Positions 17,023 through 25,967 of a DNA stretch of 64,000 nt are shown piece after piece. The position numbers and the translations under genes were made by a program. Below the pieces are notes generated by a model, which worked only from the letters and a program-made list of their open reading frames with translations, was not told where the DNA came from and made no database searches. Source of the stretch: DASYLJ01 sp036009625 (GTDB lineage Bacteria; Desulfobacterota; Binatia; DP-6); assembly GCA_036009625.1 (NCBI GenBank), contig DASYLJ010000092.1, positions 12,504 through 76,503 of the forward strand, given 5' to 3'. How positions within the stretch are numbered: the stretch's first letter is position 1; each line of letters starts with the position of its first letter.

Positions 17023-18591
17023 TCAATCGATCGGTGGTGGCGCGTCGTCGAGGCCCGACGTCGGCAGCGCGACGCCGTTGGTCTGCGCGGTGACCGAGCG
17101 CATGGCGCCGAACAGCCCGTCCATCTGCATCGACGCGCGGCCACCCGTCGCCTCCCAGAAGTTGAACAGGTAGGTGCCATCGTCGCCGGCGGTGCTGAAG
17201 GCGCGGATGTCGTCGTCGTACAGCGCGAGCCGCTCGGGGCCGAGGGCCTCGCGTGCGAGCACGACGACCAGGGTGCGGAACGCCTTCTGCGACGTGGTGA
17301 CGTCCGGGATGCGCGGGCCGTGCTCCGCCAGGATGTCGGCCATCGTCACGGTGCGGATGCGATCCGCACGGAAGATGCCGTTCGCCGAGTCGACGAACTC
17401 GGCCTCCTCGGCGACGTGGACGTCGGTGACCTCGTCGGCACCGATGAGCCCCATCAGGTAGAGCTCGAGGCTGGCGTAGGGCACCGTCGCGCCACCGTTC
17501 GCGAACGGCTGGAACGACACGTGATCGCCGGGACCGCGCGCCTGGTACAGCCCGTCGCCGAGCTCGACCAGCGTGCCCGCCTGCCAGCCGCCGAGCTGGC
17601 CGCCGACGTCGGAGAAGTTCCAGTGCGCGTCGGAGGTGTTCGCCGACGTCGGGATCACGTAGTTCGCCCAGCGGTGCGCGAACTCGTGCAGCCCAGCCGC
17701 CGAGCGCAGGCTGCCCTCGTACGAGAGGTGGATCACGCCCTGGAGTCGACTCCAGAGGCCGAAGCGCTCCGTCGAGTCGAAGTGCGGGCCGATGCCGTCG
17801 GTGTCGTTCTGCACCTGGTAGTGCAGGCCGTGGTAGACGTCGGGCGCGACGGAATCCTCGTCGGTGACGAGGACGACGAAGTCGAAGACGTCGGCGAAGA
17901 ACTGGCTCGTCGTGCGCACGAGCGTCCGCACCTCCTGCACCGTCTGCTTGCCGAGCCGCCAGCGCTCGTAGGCGTCCGGGTCGAGCTCCATGATCGCGAA
18001 GCGACCCGTGCCGTGGACGTCGAGCTTGAAGTCGATGCCCCCACCGACGGCCAGCGGGACGACCTCGATCTGGCAGGTCTCTGTGCACCGCATGCACGCG
18101 GTGCCGGCGATGCCGGCAGGGCAGGCGTGGCCGCCGAAGTCGGTGCCTTCGCACGCCTCGCCGGCGCCGGCGTCGATGATGCCGTCGCCACAGACGGAGC
18201 GGTGCGCGACGAAGCTGCGACGGGCGGCGCCACGCGCGCGGAGGTTGCCCACCATCTCGCCGCAGTCGTCGACGAAGCGGGCCCGCAGTCGCGCCGGCGG
18301 GGTACCGTTCCCGCAGGCGCCGCGGGGCCAGCGGGCGTCGACCCAGGTGCCGCGCCCGTCGCGCTCGATCACGCCGCGGATGTTGCGGCATCCGCTGGCG
18401 ATCTCGATGCGCTGGCCCGTCAGGATGACGGCATCGGCACCGGAGCTGCCGGGCATGAGCGGTGCCTGCTCGACCAGGAAGCGCCCACCGGCACAACGCG
18501 CTGGTTCCCGCGCGGCCATCCCGAGGGATACGAAGAAGACCACCACCGCCACCCCGCCCACCACCGCGAAAACCGCAGGCAGAGCGCGCAT
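17023..18591 (-). CDS. Exported protein with HEFAH putative zinc site
   Basis: 522 residues with an N-terminal hydrophobic signal or anchor (VFAVVGGVAVVVFFVSLGMA). A Cys-rich segment resembling a myxobacterial repeat (VCGDGIIDAGAGEACEG) lies at about 133-170. The second half has AAGLHEFAHRWANYV, an HExxH-type motif expected to bind zinc, then a DVGGQLGGW segment. I recognise no named peptidase family, so protease activity is inferred from the motif only. It is first in the minus-strand group followed by the methyltransferase and P450. A candidate -10 box lies 71 bases upstream. Confidence 0.7.
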   Translation of the reverse strand: MRALPAVFAVVGGVAVVVFFVSLGMAAREPARCAGGRFLVEQAPLMPGSSGADAVILTGQRIEIASGCRNIRGVIERDGRGTWVDARWPRGACGNGTPPARLRARFVDDCGEMVGNLRARGAARRSFVAHRSVCGDGIIDAGAGEACEGTDFGGHACPAGIAGTACMRCTETCQIEVVPLAVGGGIDFKLDVHGTGRFAIMELDPDAYERWRLGKQTVQEVRTLVRTTSQFFADVFDFVVLVTDEDSVAPDVYHGLHYQVQNDTDGIGPHFDSTERFGLWSRLQGVIHLSYEGSLRSAAGLHEFAHRWANYVIPTSANTSDAHWNFSDVGGQLGGWQAGTLVELGDGLYQARGPGDHVSFQPFANGGATVPYASLELYLMGLIGADEVTDVHVAEEAEFVDSANGIFRADRIRTVTMADILAEHGPRIPDVTTSQKAFRTLVVVLAREALGPERLALYDDDIRAFSTAGDDGTYLFNFWEATGGRASMQMDGLFGAMRSVTAQTNGVALPTSGLDDAPPPID

Positions 18592-18661
18592 TGCGCGCGA
18601 CTACCTATCGAAGCAAAGGAGGCGCGTCTAGGGCGAGAAGAACGCGGACTTGGGAGCCGGC

Positions 18662-18667
18662 AGTATA
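18662..18667 (-). promoter_or_regulatory. Candidate -10 box (TATACT) for the HExxH operon
   Basis: The minus strand reads TATACT, 5 of 6 matches to the sigma-70 -10 consensus, about 71 bases ahead of ATG 18591. A TTGAAC lies upstream, but the spacing is only 14 bases, so the -35 assignment is weak. Confidence 0.28.
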
Positions 18668-18693
18668 GCTGGCATTGATTGGTTCAATTCGGG

Positions 18694-18876
18694 TCATGCG
18701 CGCGCGTCGGGCCGCCGGCGACGTCGATCGTCGTCTGGTTCGAAGTACGTCTCGCGGTGCAAGCCATCGAACGGTGACTGCGGATCGTCCCACGTCACGC
18801 CGGGCAGGGTGCGATTGCGGGTTGCGCTATCGCAGGTGCCATCTCGTGCCCGCAGGGCGAGGGCGCCTCGTAGCAT
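18694..18876 (-). CDS. Possible 60-residue microprotein
   Basis: The minus strand encodes 60 residues from ATG 18876, preceded by GGGAGGG at 8 bases, a good ribosome-binding site. The C-terminal half (PGVTWDDPQSPFDGLHRE, then acidic and Arg-rich) looks protein-like. Third-position GC is only moderately high, so coding is uncertain. No family is recognised. Confidence 0.35.
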   Translation of the reverse strand: MLRGALALRARDGTCDSATRNRTLPGVTWDDPQSPFDGLHRETYFEPDDDRRRRRPDARA

Positions 18877-18962
18877 CGACGTGTCCCTCCCCCGACGATG
18901 CGACGTTCGCCAGCAGGAGGGACCATTCGAGGGACGGCACGGCTCGCATGCGGACGGTGAAG

Positions 18963-19103
18963 CTACTGCGAGATCGCGGTCGCGGCCAGGTAGCGCCACA
19001 GGCTGGTGCGGACCTGCCAGCGGCCGTTCTGCTTCTTGCCGACGGCGATGATGCGGCGACGGGGAGAGGCGCTCTTCTCGGTGCGAGTCGTCTTGGTGTC
19101 CAT
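18963..19103 (-). CDS. Possible 46-residue basic microprotein
   Basis: The minus strand encodes 46 residues from ATG 19103 with G or C at nearly every third position, a strong sign of coding in this genome. The peptide is basic (SPRRRIIAVGKKQNGRW, then TSLWRYLAATAISQ) with aromatic residues near the end. There is no clear ribosome-binding site; the ATG is preceded by CTCCTCCC. It lies downstream of the sialidase-like gene on the same strand. Family unknown; it could be a nucleic-acid-binding or membrane-active peptide, but nothing shows this. Confidence 0.45.
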   Translation of the reverse strand: MDTKTTRTEKSASPRRRIIAVGKKQNGRWQVRTSLWRYLAATAISQ

Positions 19104-19200
19104 GGGAGGAGACCCAAAGCGAGAGTCGTGCCGATGGGCCTCGCCTGGAGAACTGGGCACTTTTTGCCGGGCGGCGCGCCGCGAGCGTTCAGCCCTGTAC

Positions 19201-19220
19201 GCAGACCCCATGGGGTCTGC
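19201..19220. terminator. 20-bp perfect palindrome downstream of exported gene
   Basis: GCAGACCCCATGGGGTCTGC is a perfect inverted repeat starting 18 bases past the stop of the minus-strand gene ending at 19238. It could fold as an 8-bp stem with a CATG loop. There is no U-tract, so it is either a weak terminator or a protein-binding site. Confidence 0.4.
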
Positions 19221-19237
19221 ACAGATGTGTGCGGCGG

Positions 19238-21361
19238 CTACTTACCGCCCTTCTTCGGCTTCTTGAAGAGCACGTCCACCGTCTGCACGCCTTCCGTCCC
19301 GCCGTCGGGCGTGAAGCCGATGCGCACGGGCGCGGCGAGCCCCTTCTTCCGCTTCTTCCGGAAGGCCTTCTTGCCGGCCTTCGACAGCTTGACGGTGAGC
19401 TGCACGGGTCCGGCGGCGTCCACGCGCAGCGTGACGGGCTCGAGCAGCGGCAGCTGCGGCTTGGGCTTCTTCGCGCGCGCCGCCGCCGCCAGGGCGCCGG
19501 TCGTGGGTGAGCCGGCGGTCAGGCTGCCGGGGCCGGGCGCGGTGGCGGTGAGGGTCGCCGTCGTGCCGGTCTTGTCCAGGGTGGGGTTGCTCGAGATGGG
19601 CAGCGTGTTGCTCGGGATGGTCGAGCCCGGTGTGACCGCGGCGCTCTCGGCCTTGCCGCTGCCCGCCTGGTTCGACGCGGTGACGCGGCAGACGATCGCG
19701 TGGCCGAGGTCGCTCGCCTGGACGGTGAGGGTGTTGGCGGGCGCCGGCGGACCGAGCGCTGTGCCGTCGACCAGCCACTCGAACGCGTACGCCGTGGGAT
19801 CAGCCGTCCAGGTGCCGGTGCTGCAGCCGAGGACGGTGCCCTCGGCGAGGTCGCCGTCGTACGAGATCTCCGGCGGCGTGATCGACTTCGGGATCGCCGG
19901 GTTGGCGTGCGTGAACGCGGCGATGCGCCAGTTGCTGCCGACCTTGATCTGCGCGACGACGGTGGCGAAGCCGTCCTTCGCGACCACCATCCTCGGCCTG
20001 TGCGCCGCCGCGATGCCGTCGATGACGGGGGTGGCGATCGCAGGGAACTCGCCGTCGGGCAGCTTGTAGGTCGCGTACACGCCGGTGCCGACGCCCGCCG
20101 TCTCGGCGCCGATCGTGCCCGCGCCCTGCGACCATACGACGTGGATGGTGCCGTCGGGCGCGTAGGCGACGAACGGGTTGCGGGCCACGGCGTCGGGCGC
20201 GGACAGCGTGAAGGGCCCGCTGATGGATCCCGTCCCACTGACGAGGACCGCGCGGATGCGGAAGACGCCGTTCGCGGGGTCGTCGGCCATGTAGGCGATC
20301 GCCGCCGAGCCGTCGTGGAAGGTCGCGATCGTCGCCTTGTTGGATGCCACCCCGATGTCGTCGTCGATCGGCGTGGCGCTGGAATCGCCGGTGCGCCACA
20401 GCAGCAGCTTGCCGTCGCCGCTGGGTGCGGTGGCGATGACCGCTCCGCTGGAGAGCACGCCCAGCGCCGCGCCGAATCCCGGGATCGGGAGCGTGATGCC
20501 GGTGCTCGGCCACGTCGCCGGATTGCCGGTCGTGCGCAGCTCGGCCTTACGGGGGTCGGGGAGGAACGCCGCGCGCGTGACGATGAGCGCCATGGTTTCG
20601 TTGGCGGAGCTGTCCCAGCCGCTGCTGCGTCCTGCCACCGCGAACGGTGGAATGGTGGGGTTGCCGTCATCGTTCGTGCCGCCGTCGTAGAGCGAGACGA
20701 TGCTCGTCGGCGGATCGCCCGGCGTGCCCGTGGTTGCGGAGCCGACGATGCCGGTCATGCCGGCGAAGCTGCCGCCGCAACAGTTGAAGTACGGGTATTT
20801 GACGACGCCGTGGCCCTCCTGCGTCAGGATCACCTCCGGTGTGTAGCCGTAGGTGAAGCCGTTGGGCGGATGGCGGCCGGCGAAGAAATACGTCGAGTGC
20901 GTCGGGGGCGCACCGGGCGACACGCTGCCGGTGGCGCCCTCGACCACGGCCTGGTTCACGAACGTGTCGTCGCCCTTCGCCTGATCGCGGTGCACCAGCC
21001 ACGCAGCGACGTAGGTGCCGTTGCTGGCCACCGCCATGCGCGGACCGAACGAGTAGAGGCCGGGCGCGTCGATCGGCCCCTCCGAGATCGCGCTCGGGTC
21101 CGACCAGCTGCCGGCGAGGGGCTTCGACGCCACCACCGGATACCAGAGACCCTGCGAGGTCTCTGCCCACGTCGCGACGGGCGTGCCGTCTGCGAGCAGC
21201 CCGAGCGAGGGTGCCAGACCGGTCTCGCCATCGGAGCTCAGGTAGTCGGGCGGCGTCCAGCCGAGTCCTTCACCGACGGCGTGCGCGGGCCGCGCTGCCG
21301 CGCCGCCGAACATCAGAAGACCGAGAAGCGTCGCGACCCATCGCAGCGGTGTTCCGGACAT
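19238..21361 (-). CDS. Exported sialidase-like/Ig-like surface protein
   Basis: 707 residues with a signal peptide (VATLLGLLMFGGAAARPAHA). The first 480 residues resemble BNR/sialidase-like beta-propeller blades (LLADGTPVATWAETSQG, YAPDGTIHVVWSQGAG). An Ig-like domain follows, starting near GTWTADPTAYAFEWLVDG and running into VCRVTASNQAG. The C-terminus is strongly basic (LSKAGKKAFRKKRKKGL, then VQTVDVLFKKPKKGGK), reminiscent of the Lys-rich strands that end many secreted proteins of this group. The function is unknown; there are no catalytic sialidase residues that I can identify. Confidence 0.75.
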   Translation of the reverse strand: MSGTPLRWVATLLGLLMFGGAAARPAHAVGEGLGWTPPDYLSSDGETGLAPSLGLLADGTPVATWAETSQGLWYPVVASKPLAGSWSDPSAISEGPIDAPGLYSFGPRMAVASNGTYVAAWLVHRDQAKGDDTFVNQAVVEGATGSVSPGAPPTHSTYFFAGRHPPNGFTYGYTPEVILTQEGHGVVKYPYFNCCGGSFAGMTGIVGSATTGTPGDPPTSIVSLYDGGTNDDGNPTIPPFAVAGRSSGWDSSANETMALIVTRAAFLPDPRKAELRTTGNPATWPSTGITLPIPGFGAALGVLSSGAVIATAPSGDGKLLLWRTGDSSATPIDDDIGVASNKATIATFHDGSAAIAYMADDPANGVFRIRAVLVSGTGSISGPFTLSAPDAVARNPFVAYAPDGTIHVVWSQGAGTIGAETAGVGTGVYATYKLPDGEFPAIATPVIDGIAAAHRPRMVVAKDGFATVVAQIKVGSNWRIAAFTHANPAIPKSITPPEISYDGDLAEGTVLGCSTGTWTADPTAYAFEWLVDGTALGPPAPANTLTVQASDLGHAIVCRVTASNQAGSGKAESAAVTPGSTIPSNTLPISSNPTLDKTGTTATLTATAPGPGSLTAGSPTTGALAAAARAKKPKPQLPLLEPVTLRVDAAGPVQLTVKLSKAGKKAFRKKRKKGLAAPVRIGFTPDGGTEGVQTVDVLFKKPKKGGK

Positions 21362-21429
21362 CCAGAAGACCTACCCTCGGGAACGGTGACCCGTCCATCA
21401 TTTCTTGGGGCGTACGTCTCTCGACGTAC

Positions 21430-24400
21430 TCACGGCGCCGCGGGGCAGCGGACCATCGCATCTGCGGGGTTCGGGTCGTTGCCGTCGAGGCAGCCGTCGA
21501 GATCGCGGTCGAGGGCGAGGCGATGGCCGTTGCCGGGCGGCACGCAGGTGTAGGTCCGCTCCTGGCCCGAGACGCGGGCCTGTGTGCGCACCGTCGACTC
21601 CGCCAGCGGCGGCTCGGCGGCACGATCGCTCTGGAAGGCGCCGCTCGGCAGCCGGAGCCAGCCCCGTGACACGCCGTCGAGCGTACCGTGGACGACGACG
21701 TCGCAGCGCGGGATCGCCGTGGCCGCGCGATCGAAGAGCAGGGCGAGGCGCGGCGAGACGTCGGTCGCATCGTCGGGACCGACGGTGACCTGCTGGCCGA
21801 CCGCGGGAGCGAGACCGGTCTCGAAGCCGAACACGAAGGCTTCCACGTCGGCGATCTCCTGGACCGAGATCGAGAACACCATCGCCGACAGGAAGTGCGC
21901 CAGCGTGTCGATGCTGCCGTCGTGGAGGAAGCCGAAGCCGCGGATCTGCTCGCCGAGCGACGTGACGTCGCCGCGACGCAGGCCCGGCACCGGCGCGAGC
22001 CCGAACATGCCGACCTTCTGGTAGAGGTTGCGCAGGTGGGCCACCTTGAACACCTGCGGCTCGTTCTCGAACGTGCTGTCGCCGTCGCTGCCGAAGAAGC
22101 CCTGATCGGGATCGAGCACGTGACAGCCGTTGCAGGTGCGCGCGCCGTCGCTGACGACGTCGAAGTAGAGATCGCGACCGCGTGTCTCGGCGGGGGAGAG
22201 CGTCTCGTCGAGCGCGCGGATCGGGTTCGGCGGGTAGCGGAGCGCGAGCGCGAAGTCGGTGAAGGCCTGCATGTCGGCGTCGGCGAGCGGCGCGGAGCGT
22301 CCGAGCAGCCCCACGAACGCCGGATTGAAGGCGCGGAACGCGGCCGCCTCATCGAGCGGATCACCGCCGGTGTTGCCGCCGGTGCGATCGCCGCGCCAGT
22401 GCATCGGGCCGTGGTTCGCCATGCCGCGCAGGCTCTGCGTCGTCATCGGTCCCTTCATGGCGCGGAAGCGCGAGTCCTGCCCGACGTCGAGCTCGAACGG
22501 GTTCGGGTTGCCGGCGGTCTGTCCGCTCGGATCGCCGAGGTCCCAGCCGAGACCGTCGAGGTCGCCGAAGACGTGGCACGACGAGCACGACGCTTCGCCG
22601 TTGTCGGACGTCGCGACCGCGTCGTAGAGGAAGCGCCGTCCCTGGACGACGGCCGCAGGCTCCGGATCGTGCAGGCGCACGTGCGACAGCTCGGTGCGCG
22701 TCGTCGTATCGATCACCGACACGCCGTCGTCGAAGCGTGTCGCGACGAACAGGCGTCCGTCGCGCAGCACCAAGCCGCTCGGTCCGCCTCCCGTCACCGT
22801 GACATGATCGGCGGCGCTTGGGCTGAACGTGCCGTCCTCGATGGCGGCCGCGTCGAAGGCGACGACTGCGCCGGAGCCGAAGGCCGCCACCCAGAGCGTC
22901 GTGCCGTCGGTCGCGAGCGCCACCGGCGTCGCCGTGCTGCGCGCCTTGTCGGCCGCGGATGGCGCCGCCGCGTACGGGGCGAGGTGCTCGTTCAGATGCC
23001 GCGGGAGAACGTCGTCGCCGCGCAGGACGGTGACGCGGGCCTCGTGCAGGCGTCCGCGCACCGACGTGGCGTCGCAGGCGCCGTTGCGGACGCCTTCGAA
23101 CCGCGTCGCGTTGTTGGCGTCGGTGTTGCTCACGTAGAGCGCGCCGGTGATCGGGTTCGTGGTCATGCCGAAGAGCACGGTGCCGACGCCCACGAACCCA
23201 GAGCCGACGGCCACGGGCGGCGTCGCCGCGGCGTCGATCGTGAAAACGTCGCGGTCGGGCAGCGAGAAGCGGATCGCATCGCTCCAGTCGCGCCCGAGCT
23301 CGTCGAGCCATGTCGCCGTCGTCGGATCGAAGCGGACGATGAGGCCGGTCTCCGGCTGCAGCTCACCGTGGCAGTCGATCGGGCTCGGCGCAGGCAGGCC
23401 GCCCGGCACGACCGTGTCCTCGACCGTGCAGGCACCGGTGCTCGCACCACCGTCGCACACGAGCTGCTCGTTGACGGTGGTCGTGCGGTTGCCGGACCGG
23501 AAGACGGCCGCGTAGACGGTCTGCCCGTCGGGCGTGACGGCGAGCGCACGCGGCGTGTCGCCGAACAGCTCCAGCACCGCGAGCGGCGTCGTGGCCGGCG
23601 CGACGGCATCGAACACCTGCACGAGGGCGCGTGGCGTGCCCGGCGTCGTCAGCTTCGGGTCGATCGGCAGGCCGTCGGCGCCGACGCACGTCTGCCCGCG
23701 ACGCGCCGTCGTGACGAAGGCGCGGCCGCTGCCGGGTCCCGCGAACACCAGGTCGCGCGGCTCGTCGCAGGTGGGGATGGTGCGCACGACGTGCGGCGGG
23801 GCGGAAGCGACGTCCACCACGCTCACGCTGTCGGAGAGCTGGTTCACGACCCACACCTCACCCTCGGACCGCGCGGCCACCGACACCGGTTCGAGCCCGA
23901 CAGGAACCGATGCCTCCAGCGTCAGCGTGCCGTCGGCGCCGACGGTGAGGATTTCGAGACGCGCATCGGGCGTGTTCACCGCGAAGAGCCGCGTGCCGTC
24001 GGGGGAGAGTGCGAGCGGCCGCACCTGATCGCTCTCGAACGTCGGCACCGTGTGGTTCGGGCTGATCACGTTGCACGTCGCCTGCGTCGGCGCGTTCATG
24101 CGGAAACGGGTGGCGCGGTTGGTGACGACCTTGCCGCCGGCATTGCCGCCGAAGCCGACGCACCAGGTGTCGCCGCCGGGAATGGTGACGACGAGCTCGC
24201 CGGCTGCGCCCGGCGCCGGTGGACGCAATGCGAGGGGGTGCGCCGTCGTGGCCCGCAGGCGGAGGTCGATGCGGAAGCCTTTGCGGCCGCGCGTCAGTCG
24301 GAGCACCCGGACCGGGCCGTTGACGCCGTTGGGATCGCGCCAGACGAAGCTTCCATCGCCGGTGCCGGGCCCCGTCCGTACGCGCCATCCGGGGTTTTGG

Positions 24401-24672
24401 CCGGTGGCGGCACCGGCGGGCAGCGCGAACGTCTCGCGCGCCGACTCACGTCCCACCGCGGCGACGGTGAGGAGCGCGCCGTCGGTGATGGGGTTGCCGG
24501 CGAGCGTCGTGCCGGTCTGCCGCCGCTCCCGCCCCTGGACACGTGCCGAGCGCGGGCTCTGCTGCGATCCCGGATCGTCGATGCGGAGCACGACGCCGCG
24601 GACGGGTTGCTCGGCCGCCGCCCCCGCCGTGAGGGCGAGGACGGCGAGCGCGGTAGCCCATCCGCGGCGCAT
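21430..24672 (-). CDS. Exported di-haem cytochrome with YVTN-type beta-propeller
   Basis: 1080 residues, ATG 24672 with GGAGGG upstream, and a signal peptide. The order is: a beta-sandwich at about 25-200 (GVVLRIDD and GDTWCVGFGG); a propeller at about 215-690 (LSPDGTRLFAVN, RALAVTPDGQTVYAAVF); two haem-c sites, CSSCH near residue 695 and CNGCH near 845; and a C-terminal calcium-loop-like LDRDLDGCLDGNDPNP. The haem part resembles the MauG/cytochrome c peroxidase group (RGMANHGPMHWRGD). It probably does periplasmic electron transfer or peroxidatic oxidation. It lies 14 bp after the start side of the next exported gene on the same strand. Confidence 0.83.
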   Translation of the reverse strand: MRRGWATALAVLALTAGAAAEQPVRGVVLRIDDPGSQQSPRSARVQGRERRQTGTTLAGNPITDGALLTVAAVGRESARETFALPAGAATGQNPGWRVRTGPGTGDGSFVWRDPNGVNGPVRVLRLTRGRKGFRIDLRLRATTAHPLALRPPAPGAAGELVVTIPGGDTWCVGFGGNAGGKVVTNRATRFRMNAPTQATCNVISPNHTVPTFESDQVRPLALSPDGTRLFAVNTPDARLEILTVGADGTLTLEASVPVGLEPVSVAARSEGEVWVVNQLSDSVSVVDVASAPPHVVRTIPTCDEPRDLVFAGPGSGRAFVTTARRGQTCVGADGLPIDPKLTTPGTPRALVQVFDAVAPATTPLAVLELFGDTPRALAVTPDGQTVYAAVFRSGNRTTTVNEQLVCDGGASTGACTVEDTVVPGGLPAPSPIDCHGELQPETGLIVRFDPTTATWLDELGRDWSDAIRFSLPDRDVFTIDAAATPPVAVGSGFVGVGTVLFGMTTNPITGALYVSNTDANNATRFEGVRNGACDATSVRGRLHEARVTVLRGDDVLPRHLNEHLAPYAAAPSAADKARSTATPVALATDGTTLWVAAFGSGAVVAFDAAAIEDGTFSPSAADHVTVTGGGPSGLVLRDGRLFVATRFDDGVSVIDTTTRTELSHVRLHDPEPAAVVQGRRFLYDAVATSDNGEASCSSCHVFGDLDGLGWDLGDPSGQTAGNPNPFELDVGQDSRFRAMKGPMTTQSLRGMANHGPMHWRGDRTGGNTGGDPLDEAAAFRAFNPAFVGLLGRSAPLADADMQAFTDFALALRYPPNPIRALDETLSPAETRGRDLYFDVVSDGARTCNGCHVLDPDQGFFGSDGDSTFENEPQVFKVAHLRNLYQKVGMFGLAPVPGLRRGDVTSLGEQIRGFGFLHDGSIDTLAHFLSAMVFSISVQEIADVEAFVFGFETGLAPAVGQQVTVGPDDATDVSPRLALLFDRAATAIPRCDVVVHGTLDGVSRGWLRLPSGAFQSDRAAEPPLAESTVRTQARVSGQERTYTCVPPGNGHRLALDRDLDGCLDGNDPNPADAMVRCPAAP

Positions 24673-24686
24673 GGTCGCCCTCCGGA

Positions 24687-25967
24687 TCAGTGCGACACGC
24701 AGGCGAGACCCTGCGCGCCCATGGTGGGAATCGTCGTGCTGTCGAGACGCGAGCCGTCGCTGACGTCGAACGCATGGATCTGGTTGGTGCCGACGGTGAT
24801 GGTCGCGCCACCGCCGCTGCCGTCGACGTAACCGATCGGCGGCAGCTGCGTCGGGTCGTCGGTGAGCACGAAGAGCCGTCCGCCGGGCTGCGCCGACAGA
24901 CCGAGGATCCTGCCGTCGAAGCCGTCCAGCTCGAGGGTCGGGCGGACGGCGCCGGTGTTGGTGTCGAAGACACAGACGAACGGCTCCGGTGTGCAGGTGC
25001 CGAAGATGGTCTGCCGGCAGCCGGCGGCATAGATGATGCCGTCCTGCCCGGTGATGGTGTCGAAGAAGATGGCGCCGCAGGGCGAGCCCTCGGGGATGGC
25101 ATCGAGGTCGAACACCGTCCGGTACGCACCGCCCGGCACGTCGTCGGGGAGGTCGTAGGCGCGGATCTCGTTGCCGTGCGGCGGAGGCAGCATGCCGATG
25201 CCGAGCGGGAGCTGGCCGCGGGCACGGCCGACGTTGGTGGCGAGCGGGGCATCGAAGCCCGCACGCGGTAGGACGAGCAACGCCTCACCGTCGGTGCCGG
25301 TGGCGGCGCACGGGCCCGCGACCCGTCGATCCTCGCCGCCCTCGAGCGGCGTGGCGACGAAGCCGCCCAGGGGGCTGCCGCCGCCGCACGTCCATGCCTC
25401 GCCCTGCCAGACCGCCAGCGAGCGGGTCATCAGCACAGTCACCGGGGGCTGTCCTTCCTCGCCGCAGAGCGTGTCCGAGGTGAGACCGATGGCCCGCGGC
25501 CGCGAGCCGCCGCCGACGAAGCAGTACGTCGACTCGGCGAGGATGGCATCGCAGCCGTCGAGCAACGGTTCAGCGTCGCACCGCAGTGCGATGCGGGCGC
25601 GCCCCACGGCGCCGCCGCTGCCCTGCACCCGGGCGCGCAGCACACGCCGTCGCATACCCTGCTTGCCGGCGCGGATGGTGACCCGCTCCCAGGGCATCGC
25701 CCAGGGGTCGACGGTGACCGGGCTGCCGAGACCCTTCAACGCCGCCGACGCACCGTCGCATGCGCCGCCCTCCTGGGCCGCCACGCGCAGGCGGACGTCG
25801 AAGGTGCAGGCACGTGCCGCGGCGGTCTGCGTGGCGCGGCCGACGGGTCGGATCGCACCCGACGCCGCCGACACCTCGAAGCGGCAGGCGCAGGCGTCGC
25901 CCGCGGCAACGCTGCGGGGGGCGAGGAGCGCGAGGATGAGAAGCAACGACCAAGCGAGCCTGTTCAT
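24687..25967 (-). CDS. Exported protein of unknown function, upstream partner of the di-haem cytochrome
   Basis: 426 residues, ATG 25967 with GGAGG at 6 bases, and a clear signal peptide (LLLILALLAPRSVAAG). The mature N-terminus is Cys-rich (DACACRFEVSA; RACTFDVRLRV). The second half has propeller-like strands (LSAQPGGRLFVLTDDP, THQIHAFDVSDG-like). Ten or more cysteines suggest disulfides in the periplasm. It ends 14 bp before the di-haem gene, so the two are very likely one operon and may act together. No named family is recognised. Confidence 0.75.
   Translation of the reverse strand: MNRLAWSLLLILALLAPRSVAAGDACACRFEVSAASGAIRPVGRATQTAAARACTFDVRLRVAAQEGGACDGASAALKGLGSPVTVDPWAMPWERVTIRAGKQGMRRRVLRARVQGSGGAVGRARIALRCDAEPLLDGCDAILAESTYCFVGGGSRPRAIGLTSDTLCGEEGQPPVTVLMTRSLAVWQGEAWTCGGGSPLGGFVATPLEGGEDRRVAGPCAATGTDGEALLVLPRAGFDAPLATNVGRARGQLPLGIGMLPPPHGNEIRAYDLPDDVPGGAYRTVFDLDAIPEGSPCGAIFFDTITGQDGIIYAAGCRQTIFGTCTPEPFVCVFDTNTGAVRPTLELDGFDGRILGLSAQPGGRLFVLTDDPTQLPPIGYVDGSGGGATITVGTNQIHAFDVSDGSRLDSTTIPTMGAQGLACVSH

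Larger units (their letters stand above)
18592..19237. other. 646-bp region with two candidate microproteins and a perfect palindrome
   Basis: No conventional gene is present. I see a candidate minus-strand promoter element, two short minus-strand reading frames (listed separately), and a 20-bp perfect palindrome near the right end. The leftmost part is more A/T-rich than its surroundings. Nothing resembles a tRNA or an IS. Confidence 0.5.

Noticed and set aside
18670..18700. tRNA-like GGTTCAATTC (T-loop) segment
   Set aside because: The flanking bases do not form a T stem or an acceptor stem, so it is not a tRNA.
19238..21361. Active sialidase
   Set aside because: BNR-like strands are present, but the Arg triad and catalytic Asp/Tyr/Glu cannot be identified.
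21688..24831. A 1047-codon open frame opposite the di-haem cytochrome
   Set aside because: It lacks a signal peptide and domains and mirrors the coding strand's GC3 bias. The minus-strand gene has haem motifs, a ribosome-binding site and a signal peptide.
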